A DNA stretch of 64,000 nt. It comes from Solihabitans fulvus (GTDB taxonomy: Bacteria > Actinomycetota > Actinomycetes > Mycobacteriales > Pseudonocardiaceae). How positions within the stretch are numbered: the first letter of the stretch is position 1; every line of letters starts with the position of its first letter. The position numbers and the translations under genes were made by a program. The DNA lies in the NCBI RefSeq assembly GCF_008386585.1, contig NZ_VUOB01000014.1, positions 20,478-84,477 on the forward strand, read 5' to 3'. Under the pieces are notes generated by a model that worked only from the letters and a program-made list of their open reading frames with translations, did not search any database and was not told the origin of the DNA. Positions 1 through 9,014 of the stretch are shown here, piece after piece.

Positions 1-561
1 CTGGCCGCCGACCCCGAGGCGCTGGCAAGGCGGCTGCGCAGACCGCTGCCGTTCCCGCCGAACCCGTTGGCGCGCAGGGGAACCGCGTTCCACGCCTGGC
101 TGGAGAAGCGGTTCGGTGCCGGCCGGCTGCTCGACCTCGACGAGCTGCCCGGCGCGGCCGACGACGGGGCCGCGCCCGACGCCGACCTCAGCCGGTTGCA
201 GGAGGCGTTCCTGGCCAGCGCCTGGGCCGACCGTGCCCCGCACGACGTCGAGGTGGCGTTCGAGACCGAGGTGGACGGCATCGCGGTGCGCGGGCGGATG
301 GACGCCGTGTTCGCCGATCCGGACGGCGGCTGGACGATCGTGGACTGGAAGACCGGCGCGGTGCCGGAGGACGCCACCCTGCCGGCGCTGTCCGTGCAGC
401 TCGCGGCCTACCGGTTGGCCTGGTCCGCGCTGTCAGGCAGCCCGATCGAGCGGGTGCGGGCCGCGTTCCACTACGTCCGGCAGGATCGCACGCTGCGGCC
501 GACGGACCTGCTCGACGCGGACGGGCTGCGCGCGCTGCTGCGCTCCGTGCCCGGCGGGTGA
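1..561 (+). CDS. adnB: C-terminal nuclease end of an AdnB-like ATP-dependent helicase/nuclease (partial)
   Basis: The reading frame is open from the first base of the window, so only the last 186 residues are present. They hold a RecB-type PD-(D/E)XK nuclease core: the FHAWLE helix near residue 30, then GRMDAVF and the IVDWKTG strand carrying the metal-binding Asp and the catalytic Lys. In Actinobacteria this tail belongs to AdnB, the partner of AdnA in the mycobacterial double-strand-break end-resection motor. AdnB as the source is inferred from the pattern RRGTAFHAW...LDELPGAAD and from the order adnB, potassium channel, nudC, which matches mycobacteria. The helicase domains lie outside the window, so a different UvrD-like helicase with the same tail cannot be fully excluded. 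Confidence 0.85.
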   Translation: MAADPEALARRLRRPLPFPPNPLARRGTAFHAWLEKRFGAGRLLDLDELPGAADDGAAPDADLSRLQEAFLASAWADRAPHDVEVAFETEVDGIAVRGRMDAVFADPDGGWTIVDWKTGAVPEDATLPALSVQLAAYRLAWSALSGSPIERVRAAFHYVRQDRTLRPTDLLDADGLRALLRSVPGG

Positions 562-603
562 CCTCCGGTTGTGGGGTGGCCGGGTAGGGGCCAGGATCGC
601 CGA

Positions 604-1236
604 GTGCCCGCACTTGAGTCGTGGAACCTGAGCAGCCCGCCCGACACGCCGACCGCCGTCGCCGCCGACCTCGTGGAGCTGCGCGAGCCGCTGGTGCGCG
701 TGGCCAGAGCCGAGGACGGCTCGTGGTCGTTCGACGGTCCCGGCGCCGCGCGGGACCTTACCGAGTCGCTGACCCTCGGCGAGGTCGTGCACGCCTGGCC
801 GCACGTGGCCGTGCTCGACGAGATCGAGCCGGGCCAGATGGCCGTGTGGGACTGGATCGACAACGGCTGGCAGATCGGGCCGAGCGAGGAGGGCGACGTG
901 CTCGCCGAGGTCTCCGTCGACCTCGACCCGAGCGTGTTTCCCGACGGGCTGGTCGCCGAGGAGCCCGCCGTGGTGGAGCGGGCCGTGGTCACCGGCGAGG
1001 TGCTGCTCACCGATGTGCAGCGCGACGACGAGGGCTTCTCGTTCGTCGGCCCGAGCCAGGACGAGCTGGCCCCGGACGCCTTCGTGCTGATCAGGCTGGC
1101 CGACGCGGTCCGGCGCTGGCCGCACGCGTTCGGCGTGGTGCAGGCGCTGGAGCCGGGCGAGGGCATGGAGTGGGACCCCGAGCAGCTCCAGTGGGAGGCC
1201 TACCGGCTCAGCTACTCGGGCGACCCGGAGATCTGA
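604..1236 (+). CDS. Hypothetical acidic protein with two internal repeats
   Basis: A 210-residue acidic protein of unknown function. A GTG at 604 is preferred over the longer frame from 571 because the extra residues look non-native. It contains an internal duplication: a roughly 65-residue block (about residues 33-95) with SWSFDGPG, then WPH, then EPG and WDW recurs at about 128-195 as GFSFVGP, WPH, EPGEGMEWD. The duplicated WPH/EPG pattern suggests two copies of one small fold. No signal peptide or membrane segment is visible. Its last 25 bases overlap the 3' end of the convergent gene at 1212-1790. I do not recognise the family; DUF2185-like proteins have a somewhat similar look, but this is only a guess. 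Confidence 0.75.
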   Translation: MPALESWNLSSPPDTPTAVAADLVELREPLVRVARAEDGSWSFDGPGAARDLTESLTLGEVVHAWPHVAVLDEIEPGQMAVWDWIDNGWQIGPSEEGDVLAEVSVDLDPSVFPDGLVAEEPAVVERAVVTGEVLLTDVQRDDEGFSFVGPSQDELAPDAFVLIRLADAVRRWPHAFGVVQALEPGEGMEWDPEQLQWEAYRLSYSGDPEI

Positions 1237-1790
1237 GCGTCCCTGGCGACGGGCGCGCGCACGGGGTCGTTGTCGGTGCTGACCTGGAGCGCGCGCTCGT
1301 AGAGCACCTCGAGCAGCCAGCGGCCGAACAGCGAGGGGCCGAACTCGGTCGACCGGTCCTCCGGCGTCACCAGGAGGTCGGCGTCGCCGGTGGCCGTGTC
1401 GACGGCGACCACGCCGATGCCGTAGTAGTCCAGCTCGATCAGCGGCCAGGTCCCGGCGTCCTGCGGGCCGGGCAGCACGACCGCGCACGGCGCGAGCGTC
1501 ATCAGGGTGCCGCAGGCCTGGAGCGCGCGGTCCGCGGTGGACTCGCCGACGAGGACGCCGACCAGGTCGACGGCCGCGACGGGCAGGTGGTCGTGGTGGG
1601 TCTGCTCGAACCAGGAGCGGAACCAGGACGGATCCGACTGTGGGGGCCAGCCGTTGCCGGCCCGCCAGTCGTGCACCTCGCCGCGCAGCCGCACGACAGC
1701 GGACACCTGGTGACCGAGCACGGCGACGTCGGGAACGACGATGCCGTGCCACCCAAGTGCCGAAGTGGCAGGCTGGAGGAGCGAATGCAC
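1212..1790 (-). CDS. Hypothetical protein, 192 aa
   Basis: An unrecognised soluble protein. It starts at a GTG (MHSLLQPA...) and contains a Trp-rich stretch (WFRSWFEQTHHDH) and a central hydrophobic region (LVGVLVGES, CAVVLPG). No signal peptide, membrane helix or enzymatic motif stands out. The C-terminus reads LVTPEDRSTEFGPSLFGRWLLE, a segment about using a threshold-free helical tail rather than a known domain. It converges on the gene at 604-1236 with a 25-bp overlap of the two 3' ends, so the two transcripts are complementary there. Coding is supported by an uninterrupted frame with typical third-position GC. Function unknown. Confidence 0.6.
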   Translation of the reverse strand: MHSLLQPATSALGWHGIVVPDVAVLGHQVSAVVRLRGEVHDWRAGNGWPPQSDPSWFRSWFEQTHHDHLPVAAVDLVGVLVGESTADRALQACGTLMTLAPCAVVLPGPQDAGTWPLIELDYYGIGVVAVDTATGDADLLVTPEDRSTEFGPSLFGRWLLEVLYERALQVSTDNDPVRAPVARDAQISGSPE

Positions 1791-1975
1791 TCCGGCATCC
1801 TAGGACTGTTGCCGATTCAACGGCAGGGGGCTCCGCGCCGCAAAGTGTTGCCCCCGGAGCACTGTGTGACGGTGACTCGCTAACGAACAGTGCAAATGCA
1901 CTGGTCAGCTGGTCACGGCGGGGCAGAGTAAATCGTTATGACAGAAGTGGACAGGGTGATGACGCCCACGTCCCG

Positions 1976-2353
1976 TTACGCCGTTTTGCGCACTCGAAGC
2001 GCCCAGGTGATCAGCGGCCACTGGAGCGGCAGCCTGCCGTAGGTGATCAACCGGTGCTTCAGCGGCTTGTTCCTGCTGTCCAGGGCCATCTTCACGTTGG
2101 CGGGGAAGATCGCGGCGAACAGCCAGGCCGCGAGCAGCCCGCCGAGCCTGCGGGTGCGCGGGACCGCGATGGCGGCGGCGCAGCCAAGCTCGGCCAGCCC
2201 GGACGCGTAGGTCCAGGCGCGCGGCCTGCCGGGCAGCGCGCGCGGGATGACCCGGTCGTACGCCTTGGGGATGGCGAAGTGCAGCACGCCGCCGGCGCCA
2301 AGCAGCAGGGCCAGCCCTGCGGCCGAGCGAGATCGGGAACGATTGGGTTCCAT
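1976..2353 (-). CDS. DoxX-like small membrane protein
   Basis: A 125-residue integral membrane protein. Hydrophobic segments are visible near residues 10-28 (AAGLALLLGAGGVLHFAIP), 50-65, 70-88 (GGLLAAWLFAAIFPANVKMAL) and 108-120, giving the four-helix layout of DoxX/DoxD-like proteins. The FAIP and FPANV motifs in helices 1 and 3 are usual in actinobacterial DoxX members. The family is linked to respiratory or thiol redox homeostasis, but no specific substrate can be read here. It is transcribed divergently from the M20 dipeptidase at 2459 across a 105-bp gap. On its 3' side lies about 185 bp without a recognised gene (1791-1975). Confidence 0.75.
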   Translation of the reverse strand: MEPNRSRSRSAAGLALLLGAGGVLHFAIPKAYDRVIPRALPGRPRAWTYASGLAELGCAAAIAVPRTRRLGGLLAAWLFAAIFPANVKMALDSRNKPLKHRLITYGRLPLQWPLITWALRVRKTA

Positions 2354-2458
2354 AAGGAGACGATGGCAGGTTCCTCGGTCGCTGGCGAGCGTTTGCGTCG
2401 ACGTTCGCGCCGAAAGTCGGGGCCAATTCGGGCCTGCGGCGCACTACGGTTGGGCCGC

Positions 2459-3916
2459 GTGACCGAGGACCGCACCAGTGACGCCGCGCCCGCCGATCCA
2501 CCACCGCTCGGCGGCCACCATCCCGAACGGGACGCGGTGGCGGCCCGCGCCGACGGATTCGTCGCCGAGCTGCGCGACTGGCTGCGGATTCCGTCGATCA
2601 GCGCGGATCCCGCCCACCACGGCGACGTCGGCCGCTCGGCCGACTGGCTCGCCGAGGCGCTGCGCCGCGACGGCTGGCCCACCGTCGAGGTCTGGGCCGA
2701 CGGCCCCGCGCTGCCCGCCGTGTACGCGTGCTGGCCCGCCGCCGACCCCGCCGCGCCGACCGTGCTCGTCTACGGCCACCACGACGTGCAGCCCGCCGAC
2801 CCGCTCGACGCCTGGCACCACCCGCCGTTCGAGCCGACCGTGCTCGGCGACGAGCTGCACGGCCGGGGCGCGAGCGACGACAAGGGTCAGGTGGCCATGC
2901 ACCTGCTCGGCGTCCGCGCGCACCTGGCCGCCACCGGGGCCGGCGCGCCGGCCGTCACCATCAAGCTCCTGGTCGAGGGCGAGGAGGAGACCGGCTCGCC
3001 GAACCTCAAGTCCCTGCTCGCCGACCACACCGACGAGCTGGACTGCGAGCTGATCGTCTTCACCGACACCCCGCTGTTCCACCGCGACGCGCCGACCGTG
3101 TGCACCGGGCAGCGCGGGGTGATCGCCGCCGAGGTCGTGTTCAGCGGCGGCGAGATCGACGTGCACTCCGGCAGGGTGGGCGGCGGTGTCCCCAACCCGG
3201 CGACGGCGCTGGCCCGCCTGGTCGCCGCCCTGCACGACGAGCACGGCCGCGTGCGCCTGCCCGGCTTCTACGCCGACGTCCGGCCGCCGACCGACGCCGA
3301 GCGGGCCAGCTACGCCGCGCTGCCCTTCGACGAGGCCGCGTGGCTGGCCGACACGGCAGGCGGCGCTCGGGCGACGGTCGGCGAGGCCGGCTGGACCACC
3401 CTGGAACGCGTCTGGGTGCGGCCGACCGCCGAGGTGAACGGGCTGCACGCCGGCTACACCGGCCCCGGCGTCAAGACCATCGTGCCGGCGGACGCCACCG
3501 CCAAGCTGTCCTTCCGGCTCGTGCCGGACCAGCGCCCCGAGCTGATCGGCGCGGCGCTGCGCGAGTTCGTCGCCGAGCACACCCCGCACGGCATCCTGGC
3601 CGAGGTGCGGCTGCGCGGCGACGGGGTGCCGCCGTACGCGGTCGACGTCGAGCACCCGGCGAACCGGGCCGTCCAGGAGGCCCTTGCGGACGCCTTCGAC
3701 CAGCCGATCAGGTTCAGCCGCACCGGAGGGTCCGGGCCGGCCGCGCTGCTGCACGCCGCGCTCGGCGTGCCGATCGTCTACTTCGGCGCGACCTTGCCCG
3801 ATGATCGAATCCACGCGCCGAACGAGCGCGTCGTGCTGCCGGTGCTGCTGCGTGGCGCCGAGGCCGCCGCGGGGCTGTGGCGGCGGCTCGCGAGCCGAAC
3901 CGAACGGGGACAGTGA
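2459..3916 (+). CDS. M20 family metallopeptidase (dipeptidase)
   Basis: A 485-residue cytosolic di-zinc M20 dipeptidase. GTG 2459 (VTEDRTSD) is chosen because the frame upstream reads like non-coding sequence antisense to the DoxX gene. Metal-binding motifs are present: YGHHDVQP (His near 107, Asp near 109), GRGASDDKG (bridging Asp near 140) and the catalytic pair in EGEEETG (about residues 174-178). A dimerisation insert follows, then the C-terminal FSRTGGSGPAAL and HAPNERV segments with the last metal ligands. Members of this subgroup cleave dipeptides or remove N-terminal residues; substrate cannot be assigned. The potassium channel gene starts 7 bp downstream, so the two may be co-transcribed. 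Confidence 0.93.
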   Translation: MTEDRTSDAAPADPPPLGGHHPERDAVAARADGFVAELRDWLRIPSISADPAHHGDVGRSADWLAEALRRDGWPTVEVWADGPALPAVYACWPAADPAAPTVLVYGHHDVQPADPLDAWHHPPFEPTVLGDELHGRGASDDKGQVAMHLLGVRAHLAATGAGAPAVTIKLLVEGEEETGSPNLKSLLADHTDELDCELIVFTDTPLFHRDAPTVCTGQRGVIAAEVVFSGGEIDVHSGRVGGGVPNPATALARLVAALHDEHGRVRLPGFYADVRPPTDAERASYAALPFDEAAWLADTAGGARATVGEAGWTTLERVWVRPTAEVNGLHAGYTGPGVKTIVPADATAKLSFRLVPDQRPELIGAALREFVAEHTPHGILAEVRLRGDGVPPYAVDVEHPANRAVQEALADAFDQPIRFSRTGGSGPAALLHAALGVPIVYFGATLPDDRIHAPNERVVLPVLLRGAEAAAGLWRRLASRTERGQ

Positions 3917-3923
3917 CAGCGAC

Positions 3924-4988
3924 GTGGCGACCTTGAACTGGCGGCCGAACCAGGCCGAGCGGTCCGATCACGACCTCGTCGGCGTCGTCAGGATGCCCGA
4001 GATCCGCAGCAGCCCGGTCCGGTCGATCCTGCGCAGGGTGGCGATCGCCGCGCTGCTGCTGGTCGCCGCCGTCCTCGCCGTCTACCTGGACCGCGCCGGC
4101 TACCGGGACAACAACGGCGACGGCATGTCCCTGCTGGACTGCGTCTACTACGCCACCGTGTCGCTGTCCACGACCGGCTACGGCGACATCGTGCCGGTCA
4201 CCGCGTCGGCGCGGCTGGTGAACGTCCTGGTGATCACCCCGCTGCGGGTGTTGTTCCTCATCGTGCTGGTCGGCACCACCCTCGAGGTGCTCACCGAGCG
4301 GTCCCGGCAGGCGTTTCGGATCCAGAAGTGGAGGACCAGGGTGCGCGACCACGTGGTTGTCGTCGGCTACGGGACCAAGGGCAGGTCGGCGGTGAACACC
4401 ATGCTTGCCGACGGCACCGCCCCGGAACGGATCGTGGTGGTCGACCCCGAGCAGGACATGCTGGACGCCGCGTCCGCCATCGGCCTGGTGACCGTGCACG
4501 GCTCCGGCACCCGCAACGACGTGCTGCGGGTGGCCGGCGTGCCGAGGGCCAAGGCCGTCGTGGTCGCGGCGAACCGGGACGACACGGCCGTGCTGGTCAC
4601 GCTCACCGCGCGGGAGCTCGCGCCGGACGCGCACATCGTGGCGTCCGTGCGGGAGGCGGAGAACGTACACCTGCTGCGCCAGTCCGGCGCGGACTCCGTG
4701 GTGGTCTCCAGCGAGACGGCGGGCCGGCTGCTCGGCATGGCCACCACCGCGCCGTCCGTGGTCGACATGGTCGAGGACCTGCTGACCCCGGAGGCCGGCC
4801 TGGCGATCGCCGAGCGAGACGTGGAGCCGACCGAGGTCGGCGGGTCGCCACGGCACCTGTCGGACATCGTGCTCGGCGTGGTCCGCGACGGCACGCTCTA
4901 CCGGATGGACGCCGCCGAGGCCGACGCGATCGAGGCGGGCGACCGGCTGCTCTACGTCCGCAAGGCGAGCCCGGTCGCGGAGGGCTGA
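3924..4988 (+). CDS. Potassium channel with TrkA-N (RCK) domain
   Basis: A 354-residue two-transmembrane K+ channel. One helix lies at about residues 38-56, then a pore loop with the selectivity filter TTGYGD (residues 83-88), then the second helix at about 95-120. A cytosolic Rossmann-type RCK/TrkA-N domain follows, beginning VVVVGYGTKGRSAV, with VDPEQDML and an acidic end; a C-terminal TrkA-C-like segment follows. The domain binds nucleotides and gates the pore. I place the start at GTG 3924 behind a GGGGA-type site; ATG 3993 (MPEIRSSP) is a workable alternative. Its position between adnB-like and nudC genes is that of Rv3200c in Mycobacterium tuberculosis. It converges on the membrane protein gene ending at 4998. 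Confidence 0.92.
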   Translation: MATLNWRPNQAERSDHDLVGVVRMPEIRSSPVRSILRRVAIAALLLVAAVLAVYLDRAGYRDNNGDGMSLLDCVYYATVSLSTTGYGDIVPVTASARLVNVLVITPLRVLFLIVLVGTTLEVLTERSRQAFRIQKWRTRVRDHVVVVGYGTKGRSAVNTMLADGTAPERIVVVDPEQDMLDAASAIGLVTVHGSGTRNDVLRVAGVPRAKAVVVAANRDDTAVLVTLTARELAPDAHIVASVREAENVHLLRQSGADSVVVSSETAGRLLGMATTAPSVVDMVEDLLTPEAGLAIAERDVEPTEVGGSPRHLSDIVLGVVRDGTLYRMDAAEADAIEAGDRLLYVRKASPVAEG

Positions 4989-4997
4989 CCTCGGGCG

Positions 4998-6023
4998 TCA
5001 GCCGCGTCCGCAGCGCCGGCACGCCGGGCGGGTGCGGCGGGCGTAGGCCAGGGCGGCGACGGCCATGCCGACGCCCCAGAGCAGGTAGCCGGGCACCGCG
5101 AACCAGAAGAACACCTCGGGCAGGTCGAGGCCGCCGGACGGCGGGAACGGGTTCTCGCCGCGCAGCCGCATGCCGATCATCTCCACCAGCATCAGCCCGA
5201 AATAGACCACCAGGCCCCCGGAGACCGCGACCGCAGGGCCGAGCACGAGCAGGCGCGGCACCCGGCGTCCGGCGAGCCCCAGCACCCAGCGCGGCCAGAC
5301 CCTGCCCCAGCCGTGCACCAGGGCCAGCGGCAGGAGCGTGCCGCCGAGCACGAAGCCGACCTCGAACAGCATCGCGGACGTGCCGCGCGCCATGGGGCTG
5401 TTGCCGAAGCCGACGCACAGCTGGGCGACGATCCGCACCAGGCAGCCCGCGATCCCGAGATAGGCCGCCAGGAACGCCCAGCCAGGCGTGTGCGCCAGCC
5501 GCGTCCAGGCCCCGGTGCGGCCGCACCGGCCGCAGGCCGCGCGGGACCGCCGCAGGGACGACCGCGCGGCCAGCCCGAGCAGCACGCCAGAGCCGACGCA
5601 CGCGGCCCTGCTCAGCGCGCCGAGCGGGAAGAACGAGAGGCCCAGGCCGGGCAGGATGCCGCCGACCACGTCGAGCAGCAGCAGCGCGCCCGACACGACC
5701 AGCGCGGCGCTGAGCACCGCCGCCGCGCCGAGCAGCAGCCGCCGACCGACCCCGGTCGGCCGCGCCGTCAGCAACGCGAGCGCCGTCAGCGCGGCGGCCA
5801 CACACAGGCCGACGGCTCCCCAGCCGGTGACGGCGACGAGGTCGGTGCCGATCGGCGACAGCCGCGCCGGCTGGTGTCCGAGCTGCCAGTAGCACCGCAG
5901 CGCCGCGTACGCGGCGACCAGGACCAGCGCCGCGAGCGCCAGGCGGTTCGTCGGCGCAGGCGTGTCGCGGGACGCCTCTGGACGCGCCGTCCTGAGCTGC
6001 TTCGTCGTCATGTCGAGCACCAT
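4998..6023 (-). CDS. Multi-pass membrane protein, function unknown
   Basis: A 341-residue protein with about eight predicted transmembrane helices (first at about residues 28-46, last at about 305-328). Two short Cys clusters stand out: CGRCGR in the loop between helices 4 and 5 and CRRCGR at the extreme C-terminus, both near the same type of CxxC turn and potentially a shared metal site. The frame also allows a start at 6011 (MTTKQL). I do not recognise the family. It lies downstream of the histidine kinase on the same strand across a 70-bp gap, so co-expression with, or control by, that two-component system is possible but unproven. Confidence 0.7.
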   Translation of the reverse strand: MVLDMTTKQLRTARPEASRDTPAPTNRLALAALVLVAAYAALRCYWQLGHQPARLSPIGTDLVAVTGWGAVGLCVAAALTALALLTARPTGVGRRLLLGAAAVLSAALVVSGALLLLDVVGGILPGLGLSFFPLGALSRAACVGSGVLLGLAARSSLRRSRAACGRCGRTGAWTRLAHTPGWAFLAAYLGIAGCLVRIVAQLCVGFGNSPMARGTSAMLFEVGFVLGGTLLPLALVHGWGRVWPRWVLGLAGRRVPRLLVLGPAVAVSGGLVVYFGLMLVEMIGMRLRGENPFPPSGGLDLPEVFFWFAVPGYLLWGVGMAVAALAYARRTRPACRRCGRG

Positions 6024-6093
6024 CGCCGAGCCGGGCGGGGCCGGGCCTCCCCGGCAGGGCAGAGACGTGTCCCTCTTGCGGGGGAGATCCGGC

Positions 6094-7530
6094 TCAGCCT
6101 GCGGGGTAGGGCGGTGGCGACACCGTCGAGAACGGCACCGTCGGCTGGTCGACCACCGGTAGCACCAGCTGGAACACGGCGCCAGGTTCGTCCTCCGGCG
6201 GGGCGACGCAGCGCAGCTCGCCGCCGTGCGCCCGGACGAACCCGCGCGCGATCGCCAGGCCGAGCCCGGAACCCCCGGAGTTCTGGCCGCGCGAGACGTC
6301 CAGCCGCACCAGCCGGTCGAAGATCCGGTCCCGGTCGGCCGCCGGCACGCCAGGCCCGTTGTCGGCGACCACCAGCTCGGCCTGGTGCGCCGGGGTCAGC
6401 CCCGACCGCAGCCGCACCCGCCCGGACGACCCGGCGGCCTGCCGTGCGTTGTTCACCAGGTTCGCCAGCACCTGCGCCAGCCGCTGCGGATCGCCGAGCA
6501 CCAGCACCGGCACGGACGCCTCGTCCACGTCGATGTCGAAGTCCGCAGCCAGCAGCCTGGTACGCTCGACCTCGGCCCTGGCCAGCGCCAGCAGGTCGAC
6601 GGGCTCGCGGTTGACGTCGATGCCCGCGTCGATCCTGGCCAGCGCCAGCAGGTCGTCCACCAGCCGCCCGGCCCGCCGCGCCTCCCGCACCAGCAGCAGG
6701 TGCATGCGCTCCCGCTCCTCGGGGTCGACCTCGGGGCCGGCCTGCACGGTCGCCTCGGCGATGGCCTGCACCCCGGCGATCGGGGTGCGCAGCTCGTGCG
6801 CGGCGTCGGCGACGAACCGCCTGGTGCGTTCCTCGGACATCTTGGACGCCGCCTCGGCCTGCCGCGCCTGCGTCTCCGCGCCCTCCAACGCGTCCAACAT
6901 GTCGTCGAACGCGGCCGCGGTGCGGCCGAGCTCCGTGTCGGTGCGCGCCGGGCTGAGCCGGTTGCCCCGGTGCCCGCTCGCGATCGACCTCGCCAGCCTG
7001 GTCATCGCGTCGAGCGGGGACAGCGCGTAGCGCACCACGCCGACCAGCACGACCGCCGTCAGCGCCAGCGCGGCGAACCCGACGAGGACCAGCAGCCTGC
7101 GCAGCCGGATCTGCGCTGCGGCGAGCACCCTGGTGTCCGCCGACAGCGTGACCGTCGCGCCGTTGAGGAGCTTGTTGTTCGGCGTGGTCAGCTTGACCTG
7201 CCGCTCGCTGAGCCCGTCGACCTTCTCCGGCACCGCGCCGAACACGGCGCCTGCCTTGGTCACCACCTGCGCCTGGATGCCCCGGCTGTTCAGGTCCTTG
7301 ATGTAGTTCTCCGGGGTGACGTTGACGTTCCTCGCGAGCTGCTGGGCGATCGCCACCCGGTCCGCCAGGATCGCGTTCTGGTCCTTGCGGCTCTCTGCGG
7401 TGAACAGCGCGTCCACCACAATCAGCACCGCGATCAGCACGACGCACAGCACGCCGATCGCGGCCAGCGTCACCCTGCGGCGCAGCGACACCGTGCGCAG
7501 CCTGGCCACGACCGAGCCACCGTTGGTCAC
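6094..7530 (-). CDS. Sensor histidine kinase
   Basis: A 478-residue membrane histidine kinase. Layout: helix 1 at about 18-43, an extracytoplasmic sensor of about 100 residues, helix 2 at about 144-168, HAMP at 170-222, HisKA with the phospho-acceptor His245 in AAHELRTPI, and an HATPase_c domain with N box, ADNGPGVP and GGSGLGLAIARGFV. The start is GTG 7530, which overlaps the response regulator stop as GTGA; frames upstream of this belong to the regulator. It is coupled to the response regulator at 7527-8204 and probably senses an envelope or soluble cue. Sensor domain sequence gives no hint of ligand. All catalytic motifs are intact. Confidence 0.93.
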   Translation of the reverse strand: MTNGGSVVARLRTVSLRRRVTLAAIGVLCVVLIAVLIVVDALFTAESRKDQNAILADRVAIAQQLARNVNVTPENYIKDLNSRGIQAQVVTKAGAVFGAVPEKVDGLSERQVKLTTPNNKLLNGATVTLSADTRVLAAAQIRLRRLLVLVGFAALALTAVVLVGVVRYALSPLDAMTRLARSIASGHRGNRLSPARTDTELGRTAAAFDDMLDALEGAETQARQAEAASKMSEERTRRFVADAAHELRTPIAGVQAIAEATVQAGPEVDPEERERMHLLLVREARRAGRLVDDLLALARIDAGIDVNREPVDLLALARAEVERTRLLAADFDIDVDEASVPVLVLGDPQRLAQVLANLVNNARQAAGSSGRVRLRSGLTPAHQAELVVADNGPGVPAADRDRIFDRLVRLDVSRGQNSGGSGLGLAIARGFVRAHGGELRCVAPPEDEPGAVFQLVLPVVDQPTVPFSTVSPPPYPAG

Positions 7531-8204
7531 GACTCGCCCGCGCGCAACACGTACCCGAGGCCCCGCACGGTGTGCAGCAGCCTCGGCCCGTGTTCCTCCA
7601 GCTTCCTGCGCAGCGCGCTGACGTGCACCTCGACCAGGTTGGGGTCGTAGTCCTCGTAGCCCCACACCGCGGTCAGGATCTGGGTCTTGCCGACCACGCG
7701 GCCGCGTTGCGCGGCGAGGTACCGCAGCAGCCGCAGCTCGGTCGCCGTCAGGTCGATCTGCGCCTGCCCGCGCACCACCACGCCGGAGTCGGCGTCCACC
7801 ACGAGGTCGCCGATCTGCACGGTCGACGGGGTGCGTCCCAGCCTGCGCAGCACGGCGGTCACCCTGGCCACCAGCTCGGCGAGCACGAACGGCTTCACCA
7901 GGTAGTCGTCGGCCCCGCCGTCGAGGCCGCGCAGCCGGTCGGAGACGCCGTCGCGGGCCGTGAGCATCAACACACCGGCCCCGCTGGAGCGGCGCACGAC
8001 CTCCAGCAGCGCGAAGCCGTCGCGGCCGGGCAGCATCACGTCGAGCACCACCAGGTCCGGCCGGAACCTCGCGATGTCCGCCTCGAGCTCGCGGCCGTCC
8101 GGCCGCAGCAACACCTGGTAGCCGGCGTCGCGGAGGGCGGCGTGCACTGCGGCGCCGATTGCCTCGGCGTCTTCGATCACCAGGACCCTGGCAGCGGTCG
8201 ACAC
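7527..8204 (-). CDS. OmpR-family response regulator
   Basis: A 225-residue transcriptional regulator with a receiver domain (acidic pair EDAE near residue 11, phospho-acceptor Asp55 in LVVLDVMLPG, conserved Thr in LTARD, Lys in YLVKPF) and a winged-helix Trans_reg_C domain at about 130-222 (LTATELRLLRYLAAQ...VHVSALRRKLE). It is the upstream partner of the kinase at 6094-7530 and is translationally coupled to it. The start is taken as GTG 8204 (VSTAARVLV) from alignment with the family. The best Shine-Dalgarno-like run, GGAGG, sits only one base upstream of it, unusually close, so the start could be leaderless or slightly misplaced. Confidence 0.93.
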   Translation of the reverse strand: MSTAARVLVIEDAEAIGAAVHAALRDAGYQVLLRPDGRELEADIARFRPDLVVLDVMLPGRDGFALLEVVRRSSGAGVLMLTARDGVSDRLRGLDGGADDYLVKPFVLAELVARVTAVLRRLGRTPSTVQIGDLVVDADSGVVVRGQAQIDLTATELRLLRYLAAQRGRVVGKTQILTAVWGYEDYDPNLVEVHVSALRRKLEEHGPRLLHTVRGLGYVLRAGES

Positions 8205-8330
8205 GCCTCCATTCTGCGGCCAGCGCGGTCGGGATCGTCGACCACGCGCCGTAGCCTTAAGGCATCGCTCAGCAGATCGGGGCGGATACCGGCGGGACAG
8301 GGCTTGACGACGTCTGCGACTATCCATCTC

Positions 8331-9014
8331 GTGGCGGTTCAGCGTGGCCCCGAGCGGTGGTTGCTGATCCTGCTGGTCGTCGGACTGGCGGGAATCGGCG
8401 CTGCGGCCGCCGCATGGTGGCCGTCATCGGGCGCGTCGACGACCGACGGCGGCCAGCCGGTCAGCGCCACGGTGGTGACCCCGGCCCCGTGCGAGGGCGC
8501 GAACGCCTACGACACCGTCGAGCTCAAGCTCGGCAACGACGTCAGGCAGGCGCGGCTCAACGGCTGCGGACACCGCAAGGGCGAGGTCGTCGACGTGCTG
8601 CTGCCGTCGAACACCGACGGGCAGTTCCAGGTGGAGACGGCCGACAGCCGCCCGACCGCGGTCAACCTGCACCGGCGGCTGAGCGCGCTGCTGCTGTGCC
8701 TGAGCGCGCTCGCCGGGGCGAGCTACGCCGTCGCGGTAGGCCGCCGCCGCGACCTGGCCGCGCGTGCCGCGACACCGACCGGGGATGACACCGCGCCGAA
8801 ACCGACCGAGGCCGTCGCGGCAGCGGAACCGGCGGCGGTCGCGCCGGCGCCGTTCGAGTTCGCGCCCGCCCCGCCGATCAACGCCGCGCCGATCGATGCC
8901 GCCGAGGCGGAGGCGGCCGAAAAGGCCTCGGTCGAGGAGGTCTCGGCCGAGTTGGCCGGGCTGAGCGGATCCCAGACCGGCCAGGGGACCGACGGCTTCC
9001 CGCGTCCCCAGTGA
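8331..9014 (+). CDS. Hypothetical membrane-anchored protein with Ala/Pro-rich tail
   Basis: A 227-residue unknown protein. It has an N-terminal hydrophobic segment at about residues 10-30 (LLILLVVGLAGIGAAAAAWW), an exported-looking domain with two Cys (PCEGANAY and NGCGHRKG), a second hydrophobic segment at about 108-130 and a cytosolic, acidic Ala/Pro/Glu-rich tail. Two helices with a 75-residue extracytoplasmic loop are the likely topology. The start is GTG 8331; a TTG at 8304 is in frame. It is divergent from the two-component system. Its stop codon lies inside the first copy of the 86-bp tandem repeat. No family recognised. Confidence 0.7.
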   Translation: MAVQRGPERWLLILLVVGLAGIGAAAAAWWPSSGASTTDGGQPVSATVVTPAPCEGANAYDTVELKLGNDVRQARLNGCGHRKGEVVDVLLPSNTDGQFQVETADSRPTAVNLHRRLSALLLCLSALAGASYAVAVGRRRDLAARAATPTGDDTAPKPTEAVAAAEPAAVAPAPFEFAPAPPINAAPIDAAEAEAAEKASVEEVSAELAGLSGSQTGQGTDGFPRPQ